A stretch of 64,000 bases of DNA from NCBI GenBank assembly GCA_028532985.1, contig JANCIK010000001.1, positions 3,596,001-3,660,000 on the forward strand, read 5' to 3'. Source of the stretch: Stropharia rugosoannulata. Lineage: Eukaryota > Basidiomycota > Agaricomycetes > Agaricales > Strophariaceae. Below the pieces are notes generated by a model. It made no database searches and was not told the DNA's origin. It saw nothing but the letters and a program-made list of their open reading frames with translations. Every line of letters starts with the position of its first letter. Position 1 is the stretch's first letter. The position numbers and the translations under genes were made by a program. Positions 36,853-48,721 of the stretch are shown here, piece by piece.

Positions 36853-39800
36853 TCAATCCTCCTGATCGCGGAAGCATGTTGTCCATAATGGTCCATGTGC
36901 AAAACTGCTGAGATCGAGCTCCGTAATCTCAGCGCCGAATATCTTCGTGGTCCGATGTGTGATGAGGCCTGGAAAATAGTCGTACGGGACCCACGCGAGC
37001 CTCCTGTCTTGGGGACCAATAATCCACCCTGTGCTAGGCTCGACTTCGATGGCATTTTTCCAATACATGCTGTCGAAATCAAACCCTGCAAAGAGAAGAT
37101 TGGCGTCCTTCAGTGCGTGCTCTGCCTTAGTTGAAAATTGTACGAAGTAGTCATGTTTGTCCAGAAAGTTGTATTCCTCTGCTTGCATCTCCCATACCCG
37201 AATAGCAAGATCTTCTGATGTTATAATATATTTTCCGTCCGGAGAAAAGGTGACATTCCTGACTGGCGTGGTGTGGCCAAAAAGATTCTGGACTGGAATA
37301 CTTCCATTCTTGATGTCCCATAGCTGTATAGAGTTGTCCACCAGACTGGCAATTACAAATCTTCCATCAGGGGATACTGCCACGCAGTCTGGATGGTCGA
37401 AGAACACCAGGTCTCCAACCTTCCGAGATAATTTTTTAATAATGATTCCTTTCTCTATATCCCAGATTTTGATTGTAAAGTCCAGCTTTGAGGCAGATAT
37501 AAGATGTTTTCCATCCGGTGAAAAAGCTATGCAAGTTGAAGTATCATTATGTTCTTGAAATACCACCCGCGATTGTGCATCGTCCACCGCATCAAAGATG
37601 TGTATTTCATTTGTCCCTATCTGGAAATCACTGGCAACTTGATAGCTGTTTGAAGACACTGCTATCTTAGCTGCTTTACATGGAATGGGACTGCCCACCG
37701 CACTCCCGGTCTGTGTATCCCACACGCGTAATGTGTCAAGTCCCAGTGGATAGGTTGACAACGAGAAGAGATATCTGTTGTCATATGAAAAAGCAACGAA
37801 TGAAACAAGACCTGCCAGAGCGCCAAATAGATCGTGCCCAGTACCTGCATTCCAAATATGCAGTGTCCCGTCAATGGAGCAGGAAGCAAGATACTCCCCA
37901 TCCGGCGAGTATGCGATATTTAGAGCAGCATCGTTGGTATGTCCATGAAAAGTGTGCAGAGGCATATTTGTGTTACTTTGCTCCATATCCCAAATGTTAA
38001 TCGGATTAAGGGCACGCGCAGCAGCCGAAGCAATTCGCCGACCATCTGGAGAGACCGCAATGCCTTTTATCCGACGTTTACGTTGTTTGACGCGTTTCGG
38101 TATGTCCATGTCCCATATGCGTATTGTTCCGTCATCAAAGCAAGAGATAACTCGTTTTCCATCACGAGAAAATGCAATATCACAAATATTCTCCGAGGTT
38201 GTGTGTCCAGTAGAAACAGTCTCGCCAACTGTGATCTGCCCAGTCTGTATGTTATATATACAGATTTCATGTTCAAATGTGTTTGAGATGATGCGTGTCC
38301 CATCTGCAGAGAATGCAACAGCCAAAGGGTAAAAGTGATTAATTGTAGGCACAACTTGGAGGCCTGTTTTTGCATCCCAGACGCGAATAGTCTCATCCGA
38401 TGAACCTGATACGATACGTTTTCCATCCATAGAGTAATTGACGCAAGTGACCTCCGTACTATGGCCTTCGAATAGGATGCCAGAGTCCTCATATGGTCCA
38501 GTTTTCCAAGTACGTATGGTCCCATCCTCTGAACACGATACAAAATGTTTTCCGTCTGGCGAAACTGCAATACGACATACTTTGCCTGCATGTGCTATGA
38601 GAGCGTCGCAAACTTCTTTCCCGGTTTCCATGTCCCAGATGCGTATAAACGACTTTTCTGAGCCAGATATAACGCGTCTGTTGTCCGTATGGAACGCGAC
38701 ACATGTCACGGAGTCAGAGTGTACCAATGGCTCGCGAATAGGTCTCCCCGTGAGCACATCATAAATGCGTACTGTACAGTCACTAGAGGCTGATACAATA
38801 AGTTTACCATTTGGTGAGAAGCTCACAGAGTTGACTATGTCAGTGTGCCCGACGAGTGGACCTAATGCAGTTTCACCCGTCTCTGCATCCCAGATGCGAA
38901 CTGTCGAATCGTACGAGCCGGAAACAATAAGGGTATCATCCGGAGAGAGAACAGCGCAATACACACTCCCCTGGTGTCCGTGCAGAACGTTCTGGAAAGC
39001 AGGCCAATTCGACATAAGGCCTGACGCTACGCGCAGGGCACCGGGGAACTGATGGGCATATTTTTGGCGCACGATGGAGTCTTCTGGTGCGAATGGAAGA
39101 GCGGACAGGTACAGGTGAGGCGTGCTTTGTGCAATGGCTCCTCCAAACATACGGATGAACCTTTGACCATCGGATGAGAACTCGGCGATATCCCCTCCTT
39201 CAATATGATCCTGCATAGAAGACTTCATTAGTAGGGGCATACCGCATCAAGTCGGGGATGGGTACCATACCTGTGCCCACTTGATGAGAAAAGACATCCC
39301 TCGCGATGCAACTGTAACACACTGCAAGAGACTAAGAACTTCTACCCAGTAGAGAAATTTATTATCCAGAATATAGCGCACAGCGCCAGAAACTTGCTGG
39401 TCAAACGTTGTCGTATGAACGTGTCGAGCCCAGTACCGACAAGCGTATGAAAGTGTAGGCGAGATGTGCTTGTGTACGCGATCTTGAAGATCAAGAACCT
39501 TGGAATTAAGTAGGTATGACGTCTCAAGCTGGCAAATATTGAAACAAAGCCCATCCTTCATGATTTCAAGCGACGCCAGAGCTAGGTCACGGCCATGGAT
39601 TGACTTATCGATGTAGAAATCCTTACTGCGCCGTTCGTCACTGAGGTAGTCAAGAAATGATGAGTGAAGAGGTCGAATAGGAATTGAAGAATTAGACGTT
39701 CCGCTGAGCAGTGACCCCATATGCTTCAAGACAAGACTGATATCGTCTCCGTCACTATCACTATCGGACAGGGAGAAGTGGTTGCGTAGCTCTACCAACG

Positions 39801-40773
39801 AGTCGATTGAAAGTGGCTCGAAAACGCCAAGGACTTGTGCCAACACGGAGCGGAAGAGATCGATGCTGCTGTCGTCAACCACAGACCGCAAAACGGTCTC
39901 ATAAAGACTGTCCAGCTTTGTCAAACCAATAGTGCCAGATGAGGTGATGAGCATATTGTACTGCCTCTTTGGATTAGATATTTTCCCACCAGTGCCCTTG
40001 ATGAACTGGCAGGCGACGAATGCCCACTGGAAAAGTCCCTCTGCCAGATTAACTAGGACTCGGATTCTGCTACTGTCGAAAAAAGACCCTCCGACGCGAG
40101 CCAGTTGTGCGGATATGTACATACGAATATCCTGTTCGGCGTCCAATCTTGGGATGTCATTCATGTATTTACAGAGAGTAGTAGAACTTCGTTCCAGTGC
40201 TTCTGATATGTCGTCTAGCGGCCGTGATGTGAGAAGAATGCGGATATTTGGTGGGAGCTCTTCCAAGCGGCTTCCAAGGATTGAGAGTAGATGGCTCCGA
40301 GAGTCAGGATCTCCACTCTCGTCCAGGGCTTCAATGACAATCACGATCGGTCCCTCATTTTGCAGGTGAACGGCAGGCTGGACCACCAAGTTTTCCCATT
40401 GCTGTACGATGTCTGTCGATCTAAGCCAGCCTTCCTTGCGGAGCGCCTCGGCTAACGCCTTTTTGAAAGCTTCGTTACGTGCTGCCAAGTCGCGGGCGAT
40501 CGTGCTGAAGACCTTTTCGTGACGTTTCTCAGAAATATACGAGTTGTCAAAAGCGACAAAGGACCCAAGGCTACCGATTTGTTTGAGCCGATGTGCTATG
40601 GTGTTGGCTATGCATGACTTTCCAGTCCCTGCTGGGCCGCTCAGCCAGGTCGTGCGGGGTAGTTGTGGTTTCTTTCCAAGAGCCCAGCCCTCGAGGTCGT
40701 CGAGAATATCCGTGCGTGTACCGGGCAGACACTGCTTTGTGGCATTGTATCCCGCATTACTCGCGTACGCCAT
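36853..40773 (-). CDS. NLR-like STAND protein: NACHT plus about 14 WD40 repeats
   Basis: Signal-transduction NTPase of the fungal NLR type, the class that controls non-self recognition and cell death in studied fungi; the role here is inferred. Two main exons, 39271-40773 and 36853-39210, are joined by a 60-nt intron (gtatgg, ctaat branch-like, tgcag). From the Met at 40773: Walker A GPAGTGKS (46-53), Walker B IVIVIEALDES (143-153), LLTSRPLDDI sensor region, PLHSSFLDYLSDERRS winged-helix end, then a linker (STPHLYLSALPFAPE) and about 14 WD40 units (e.g. LIVSGSYDSTVRIWDAETG, HLISASKLDFTIKIWDIEKG), enough for two seven-blade propellers. Units are diverse rather than near-identical. The true N-terminus is probably further upstream (open to 40836, with a candidate exon at 40923-41013). 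It looks intact. Confidence 0.9.
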
Positions 40774-40922
40774 TGAACTCAGCTCTGTTTGTCGATGAGC
40801 AGCATCAATTAGTTCATTGCGATAATTGAAAAAGATCTATCCGCATACCAATCCAGTCGGAGTCTATTATCCAGGGCGCCATCTAGTAGTTGAGTCGCAG
40901 TCGTCGAAGATGTTTCACTCAC

Positions 40923-41013
40923 CAACACCGTTGTAGTAGTTGCCTTGCACATTTTGTACGGACACATTATTGAGAATAAGTCCATTTGCATTTGGAAAAA
41001 AACTGTGGATTAG
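40923..41013 (-). other. Candidate 5' exon of the NLR gene
   Basis: On the minus strand, after a cacag acceptor-like site and before a gtgagt donor, an open stretch encodes NNVSVQNVQGNYYNGVG, an Asn/Gln/Gly/Tyr-rich segment like those seen at N-termini of agaricomycete NLRs. I could not join it in phase to the NACHT exon with one simple intron, so a further small exon or another acceptor would be needed. Confidence 0.4.
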
Positions 41014-41014
41014 A

Positions 41015-43529
41015 GATAGACATAGTCGGTTATCCGCAGCGGATGTAATCATGTAACTGTCGACAAGGTGGCCTTGACATTATTTTAGGGTAGCCTTGTC
41101 ACAGGGTTATTCTAGGCTATGCAAGCCCAATGCAAGCCTATTCCAATAATTACTTTCGAATTTCAATCATTCAATCCAGTTTATGCGGAATTAGGTAATA
41201 GAAAGAGCTACTTTTTGAATCACGGCCGCAGCCATGTGAGTGAGTTGGTGACAATGGAGTGGTTGATGGACTGAATGAAAGGGCCTTGTCGGCAACTTGT
41301 CGGAAATGTTACTGACTTACATAATTGTTCAACATGCTGGAAAACGTGACCGGTTGACTTCGAGTCAACTCGAAGTCTCAGATCTCAGTACTCCAGTACC
41401 CTTTCGTTAGCTTGCGTTGCCCAGCAAAGACTCGAGCAAGACTTGAATATTTGAATCATGGACAACCGGCGAGGAGTTTCATGCTTCTTTCCATCACCAT
41501 CATCTTGTACATTGAGCAGATGTCCCTAGCCTCTGTGCTGGTTACTACATACTGTGAAAATGTTAACTACGAAACTGATCAAGCTTGGTTGTTTTTGTGG
41601 TTATCGGGACCAATGTCCTGCCAAAACTCGCGCTAAATGATTAATACATACTACATAGCATGCCGTTGCGTCAACCCCTCCTTGCCTCTTCTCTGGCGAC
41701 CTCGCAGCAAACTTGAAGTCGACTTGAAGCAAAACGCTGGAGCAATTCGCTTACGTTCTTGAAGCCCAACTACCAGAAGGCCCTACCCTGCCGCGTGTCT
41801 TATACCTCTCTCTGGACTGAAAAAACTTCTGTAATTTGACTGTCCTCAAGCATCATTGAACCCCTACAACCTATATGCACTGCTCCAAATGTCCTTTGTC
41901 GTGTTCCGGGTGCATACATACACGGAAGTCCTCATATCGACCATGTCTCCTTGCGCATTCGTTCTACGGGGACCTTCACCAAGGTCCTGACAGGTAGGTC
42001 TCGTCGCTGACTGATCTGCTCACGGCTTCAAACTAAAGCTTACCGATTGCTGGGCATCTCCCAGGGTTCCCGTAATTTCACTGACGCTCACTGACGGTGG
42101 AGATACATATACCTTTCAAGGCTTTGGTATGCTTCATTTGGCGGGGATACTATGCTGGAAGCGTCTAATTCATTCGGGAGCGTCCCTATCTTCAACCCTC
42201 CTTTTCTATCATCTGTTAATAGATAATCGGAACATATAATGCCGAGGCTCGAGGTGAGATATCTCAAGCTACTAAGATCTTACTCCTAGGAGACATACTT
42301 CGTGAGTCTGTACGAGTCAAGCTGCATATTCCGTATACGCCCTTTGCTCTTTTGAAGTCTTCCGCTTGGACAGAAGTGGTCTAGCTCGCCCTCGACTATG
42401 TCTCGCGATCTCTTTCATTTTGTATGACATTAGTTGAGTGCTTGAGCCCTACTGTGATCCTCCACTTGCTGATCTGCTCTCGCTAATAACCGACATCTAG
42501 TTATGTGCTGCTGCTGCTCTGGATAATTTGTTTGCTCCTCGAGCGGAAGCAACCAGTTCATTTCCTCAGAGCATTATGCTGCGGACATACAGTGCCTGCC
42601 GCCCATTTGCGTTTCCATCGCCCTCGGTGTCGGCCTTGTCTTGGATTGTGTTAGTCTCTCAGTGCGCTTGGACTGTACCGGCATCGTGTATTATCCAGCC
42701 GCACTGGTCTCTACTCTGCGTTTCTTTCCCGCGGTTGCTACGTCGTGGCGATGTTTCTGCCCCGGGGTGGATCAAATGATCAAACGTAGAGACTGAATTC
42801 AACTGGAATGTAAACGAATATGTACATGTTCACTGCCCTGACAAGATTGTGATATCTGCTCTGCGCATCTGTCTACGGATCACGCTATTGTTGGATCGTC
42901 TGCGGGTCGGGATCTGCTTCACCTAACTTTAGAATGGGAAACTTGCAATGTCCGGACGTCCTTGTGAGTGCGTTGTAACAGTCACATTTTCTTTCCTTGC
43001 GATTGACTCGTCGGCATCGTAGGCTCCTGAGGCTGCAACCTGATATATCGCCGTGTCAACTTGCCTGTTGCGTTTCTCAAATTATTTTTTGCAGGCGGCA
43101 CATGTAAATCGTCAGGAGCTACCCGCGTTTCGGGATACTGATAAGGTACTTCGAGCTGTACCTAAGTCCAAATGATCCGCTGTTAACTTCCTTATGTCGT
43201 AAAAGTATGCTTCTTTAGTTCCTATTTTTATCTGATTTCGGCGCTCGTTTGCGAACGTATGCGTCCCATTTTTGACTTGAAGACCTTTGTCTAGGCCACT
43301 TTCATCTCAGAGCCCACTTCTAGGCCTCGACAACGATATGCACTCACCGAGGTCTCTGTTCAACCTGCGAGGTGTGAAAGAGTGCTGCATGGTCTAGGTT
43401 CGACGGTGAAACGAGTTGCAGAGACGGATATGGGAAGGGTTTGCGTATTTAAGCTCGAGGTGAGCGCCGTACATCTTCACCGCACTTCTCTCAGCATTTT
43501 TCAACCTATTATCTACTTACTAATTCACA
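41015..43529. other. Intergenic 2.5 kb
   Basis: Upstream regions of the NLR (-) and of the first GMC gene (+). No intact gene; the 42528-42779 ORF has no supporting features. Holds the short 13-mer TCTAGGCCTCGAC at 43319-43331. Confidence 0.5.
43446..43452 (+). promoter_or_regulatory. TATA-like box of first GMC gene
   Basis: TATTTAA, 78 bp before the ATG at 43530; weaker than the boxes of its paralogues. Confidence 0.5.
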
Positions 43530-45628
43530 ATGCGGCTGCAAACCAACTTCTTTGCGATAGCCATAATATCAAACTTGTGGTCAGTACTAAAATATTTTCT
43601 TGTATATACCGCGCTAACATTTACAATAGGCCTTATTTATTTGCGAATGCAGCAACTGTTACAAGGGACACTGCTACTAGTAACAGCACAACTACTTCAA
43701 GTACCTCTAATACGACAACCCCGGATAGCGCGATCAATGGCCAGAATTTAACAAACACCTATGACTATATTGTCGTTGGTTCAGGACCAGGAGGAGGCCC
43801 GCTCGCCGCACGACTTGCTCAAGCTGGATTTTCCGTACTTCTCCTCGATGCGGGAGATGACCATGGAACCGACCTCACAATAGAAATTCCTATTCTGCAG
43901 ACCGCCGCGTCCGAGTATCCACCCATCACTTGGTCATTTTTCGTAAACCACTACTCCGACCCTGCCATGGCAATGCAAGATCCCAATTTCACCTGGAAAC
44001 AGGCCAACGGTACTTACTGGGTCGGTCCTGATCCCCCCGCGGGAAGTACACCACTCGGCATCTATTATCCGCGTGCCTCCACCCTGGGCGGGTGTGCTGA
44101 GCATAACGCAATGGTTGCTCTGTATCCCTCTGAGGACGACTGGAATACGATCGCGAATATTACTGGAGACGATTCCTGGTTAGCGTCGAATATGCGCCAG
44201 TACTGGGAGAAGTTGGAGAACAACCAGTATATCCCTCCAGGGACGCCCGCAGCGGCTGGTCACGGTTATGGCGGATGGCTTGATACCACCCTCACTGATT
44301 TGAACCTTGTTTTAAATGACAAGAGGTGGCTGGCTTTGGCCCAAGGGGCTGCCGCAGTAATGGGATCCACTCTCGCTAATGCTGCGATTACGACGGTCAA
44401 CGCGTTGTCTTCTCTAATGATTATGGATGCCAACTCCATTGCCCCAAACCGAGACAACACTCAAGGCATATTCCAGGTCCCGCTTTCTGTCACGAACTCT
44501 ACGCGTGCGCGCTCTAGCCACAGGAATTTTATGCTCAGCACAGCCAGTAACAGAGCCTACAAACTCAATATACAACTCAGCACTCTCGTCACTCAGATTA
44601 TCTTCGACCAGTCAACCAGTACTCCTCGAGCTGTGGGCGTTAAATACGAAACAGGCAGCCACCTTTATCGCGCCGCTCCTGGCTCGGAGAACGCAACCGT
44701 CACAGGCACGGGAGCCGCATTCGCAAGGCGTGAAGTTATTGTAGCTGGGGGCGCGTACAACACTCCTCAGTTGTTGAAACTCTCTGGAATCGGGCCGCAA
44801 GAAGAACTCAATTCATGGAACATTCCCGTAGTTTTAGACTCTCCGGGAGTTGGTACGAACATGCAGGACAGATATGAAGTGACGGTTACGGGCTCGCTTC
44901 CGACCAACTTTGCCACATACAATAACTGCACATTCCTTCAGACTCCGGGTGACCCCTGCTTTGCCCAGTGGCTCACCAATCCCAATAACCACGGAATCTA
45001 CGGTACAAATGGTGTCGCTTTCGGAACTATTCTCCAGAGCAGCGGTGCATCCCCCAACGAGACTGATCTCTTCGTCGGCGGGCTCCCCGCCGATTTCCAC
45101 GGCTACTTCCCCGGATACTCTGCCGCAGCCGATCTGCACACGTTCTCCTTCCTCGTTCTGAAGGCCCACAGTCGCAACAATGCCGGAACAGTTACTCTTG
45201 CCTCCACCGACCCGCGCGATATGCCTATCGTCAACTTTAATAGCTTTACGGTCGACGGGGACTTGGACGTGCAAGCCGTGTACGAGGGTGTACAGGTAGC
45301 TCGTGCTATGTTCAATAAAACCATCACGCCAGATGGTGCATTTGTTGAGACATATCCCGGTCCTGCTGTGCAAACTGAGGCCGAGATCAAGGCCTGGATC
45401 GAGAGAGAGGCATGGGGGCATCACGCAAGTTGCTCGGTTCCCATAGGCGCAGCCAACGATCCCAATGCCGTCTTGGACTCTAATTTCAGAGTCAAGGGAG
45501 TCAATGGATTACGCGTAGTAGACGCCAGCGTGTTCCCCAAGATCCCCGACTTCTACATAGTCGGCGCAGTGTTCATGATCTCTGAAAAGGCCGCAGCCGT
45601 CATAATCCAAGACGCTCAGAGTTCCTGA
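43530..45628 (+). CDS. Secreted GMC oxidoreductase, paralogue 1
   Basis: Flavin oxidoreductase of the glucose-methanol-choline superfamily; substrate (alcohol or sugar) unknown. Exons 43530-43579 and 43630-45628 (50-nt intron) give 682 residues. The first exon plus junction encodes a hydrophobic signal peptide starting MRLQTNFFAIAIISNLW. It is followed by a Ser/Thr-rich linker, the FAD-binding VVGSGPGGG (about 65-73) and LLLDAGDDHG, the GMC signature GIYYPRASTLGGCAEHNAMV, GVGTNMQDRYEV, and the C-terminal WGHHASCSVPIG with the catalytic-type His. The second catalytic position, usually His or Asn, reads IPDFYIVGA. The Met at 43530 was chosen over the longer upstream frame because all paralogues start alike and share the intron position. 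Confidence 0.92.
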
Positions 45629-48600
45629 GACTATTAAATATAGGTGCGCGTCTATTTCATATCATATAACATCTTGCATAAGTGGGTTCTTTCTCCATCT
45701 GTCACTCTCCGCTCCCTTCTTGCACTCGCTCTTAGATTCTTCTTATTCTATTTATAGTCCTGCCACGAGCTTTTCTTAGCCCACATACACTACATCCTCT
45801 CCTTTGGCCATGTTAATTGTATTTTGTACTCTGAACCTATGTCTACCGACCCCATTCCTTTATTTATTTATGCGATCCCAGAGTTGGAAATGTCGAAATC
45901 AGTTCTACATGTTATCATTCTAGCCTAAACATGTACCTCTCTTTATATACTACTTAATCCTATCCAATTGTCCCTTTGTTTTCGGAGTAAGCAGTGACTT
46001 TTCCCGGAGACATTATTGGCACCTCTATCCATATATTGACAACAAAATTCCTGCTTGACATATCTAATATCATCTCGCCTACAAGCGCGTCACCGAAGCC
46101 GAATGATGTCTCTGTTCCGATATTCTGTGAGAAATGTTGGCTGAAGCACACCTCTCTGAGAACACCCATCAAGAGATGAAACGCATGAACCTTGTGCACT
46201 TGAGAATGACTCTACAATGTGTGCACATAGTCCACGCTGAAGATGTACACACCCTTTGTATTTCTTGTAATTTAAACCAGTATGACATGCTGGAGAGAAG
46301 TGCGCGGCTGGACCCGTCGCTTAGCGTACCGAGGCGACAGGAATCGAGTTCCTTCAGCAGTGTCTGATTAAACACTTCAGATATACCTACTCCGGGCTTT
46401 TTCTACAGATGATACTGATACCATGCCAATGGCGGTACTGGGCAATCTGTCCGAAGGGGACGCGATTTCAAGATACAACGTCGAATACTTTGGTAAATTG
46501 AACAGTCCTTTATGCCGTCAAGGACAAGAGGATGGACAGCTCCGCTAAGCAGCGTTAATAGGCTGTGTTTGTAGATGTTCATTCATTACTATATAGATGA
46601 TTGTCGGATTTTCAGAGGTCATATGTCATAGATAACATATGAGCTTTTATGTTCAGGATTGTCGATCCTCTAGGCGGTACATGTATAGTCACGGTTAGAA
46701 GATTGTGGGCCTGTAGTACATCACTTTCTCTCTCGCATCACTGAGTACCATCTTCTACCCAATTTTAGGATTGAATTTTTGGATACTTGATTTATTGATT
46801 TGTCTTGAATTTGTCTGGAAAAAGACGCTACTTCGCTCAAGTAGTAAATAAACAAGATCGTGCCCGTGCCGGGGGAAAGGTTGGAAGGTCAGTCACTCTG
46901 AGCTTTGTAATGATTATGATGAAACTCTGGACACACTTAGATGACGAAGACCCAATCCTGTGTTTGATCTGCCCAACCAGTGGCATCAATCGTTTCACGT
47001 AGGATGACATTGCCGCATGCATCAATGGTTCTAACTCCGCCGTCGGCCGGCATCAAGCCTGTGTGTGTTCCGACTTTAAGCGCCCACTGATACAATTCTA
47101 CTTCTGCTCCCTGCTCTGAATTCATAATAATGGTTTGACCTCTGTTCTCACACTAAGGCTGAGAGGAGTATAAGCGGCAAGTGAAGTAGAAATTTAAATG
47201 TCAGTATAGCCCACACAATGGGATGCACACTGTGCTTCAACGCCACCGTGACATGGACCGGGGTTGATATTCAAACTTATCCAATAGCGTAGCGACCAGA
47301 AATGTGAGCGGTTGAATGCGATGGATGGTAGCATACATATTAGCTGGTGTGTTCGATCTGATGCGGCACAGTTACGGCCGCCTTGGAAATCTGAATCCAC
47401 CATTGTCTAACAAATATATGTAACCGCAGTCTGTATGACGTATAATGGGGTGATATAGGATGATATTCCAGTAAACTATCTGCTCGGAGTGCTTTATTCG
47501 GTCTAACGTGCAAAGACTCGTATCCGCAATCCTCATATGATGCTGGGCTTTAATGATTGTTTTACTATTTTGACGCTGTAAGTATTATGGAGATGCTCTC
47601 ACGGAGGAGTCACACTCCACTTGACTCTTATCCTAACGGTTAGTATTCATGCGCATTCCAAGTACAGTACCTCTTTAGGAGTGTGCTCCATCTAGGAGTG
47701 TCTCTACTGCTTAGCGTGTTTCACGAGTCCCACTGCGAGTCCCAATAAAAGTCTGGTCATCAACATGTCACAAATATGTTTTAGGTTGTCTTCTCGGGCA
47801 TTCATTGAAATAGTATTTGAACATGTGATTTTATACGGTCCATGTACCTCTGTCTCTGGGGGACGGGCGAGGATTTATAGGCTACACTCAGGAACCGAAG
47901 AATGTAAGGTACGAAAGACGGGTTGCGACAGAAATATGATTGTTACCAAATATTAGGCTATTTTTAGCAGAAACGCCTTTTAATTATGGATGATATAAAT
48001 AGGCACAGATTTGCATCGAGATCTGTGCTATGACAGTGATTGCAGATGTCCCGCCCTGCAATTTGACGCATGAGCTCAGAAGGGTTAACATTTATGACTC
48101 TGTTCTAATACAGCTGGTATTTGGCTTTTGAAAACCAGTTAGAACATTGTAACAGGTCTGTGGCTAGTCCGCATTTTCAGTAGTTGTATGAGATCAAGCG
48201 TTGTTACTTAGTTTCCGCTTTTTTTCCTGTGCCCGACACTTGTGAGATAGAAACGCTGTTCAAACTGTGTCGTACCCAAGGTAAAAAGAGATCCTCTCCA
48301 TGGCGCTATTTCAACATATGATTGACGTGTTCTCGCCAAATCATGGCGGCTAACGCATTGCGGACACATTCTTGTCGAGGTAGCCTTTCCGTTATTGGCA
48401 CAGCGCTACGCCGACGCTATGCCACTGCTTTTGCATTCCAATATTAGTTCTCAGATTCCATACATGCACACAATGCATCCCAGGTAATGTGTCAAAGAAA
48501 CGGAATGCAATTATGTCGGTGTTACGTGTTCATACTAATCTCGAAAATCGCACTCGAGCGCCGGCATCTGTAATCTCTACTACTCATGACTCGAAGACAT

Positions 48601-48721
48601 AGCACCAGGACATCTAGGAATATAAAAGGGCGCAGGTTGGATGGCATTTCTCCGTCGAGCTCCTCGCCTCCCTTCCTTCAGCAGCTTCAAGCTTACACTT
48701 CTCCTATCATACTAATCTAAT
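45629..48721. other. Intergenic 3.1 kb
   Basis: No gene supported. A small minus-strand frame at 46937-47125 has protein-like composition but no start context or domain. The last 100 bp are the next gene's promoter. Confidence 0.5.
48621..48627 (+). promoter_or_regulatory. TATA box of second GMC gene
   Basis: TATAAAA, 101 bp before the ATG at 48722, followed by a pyrimidine-rich leader. Confidence 0.7.

Noticed and set aside
39247..39249. Stop codon between NACHT and WD40 suggesting two genes or a broken NLR
   Set aside because: It lies inside a 60-nt GT-AG intron in the same phase on both sides; splicing joins one continuous frame with a family-like linker.
43382..43529. Longer N-terminus for the first GMC gene
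   Set aside because: It ignores the conserved 50-nt signal-peptide exon shared by the paralogues and reads through the intron; the Met at 43530 is used instead.
46937..47125. Minus-strand 62-codon ORF with protein-like composition
   Set aside because: No recognised domain, no clear upstream exon, isolated in AT-rich DNA; could be a remnant but not supportable.
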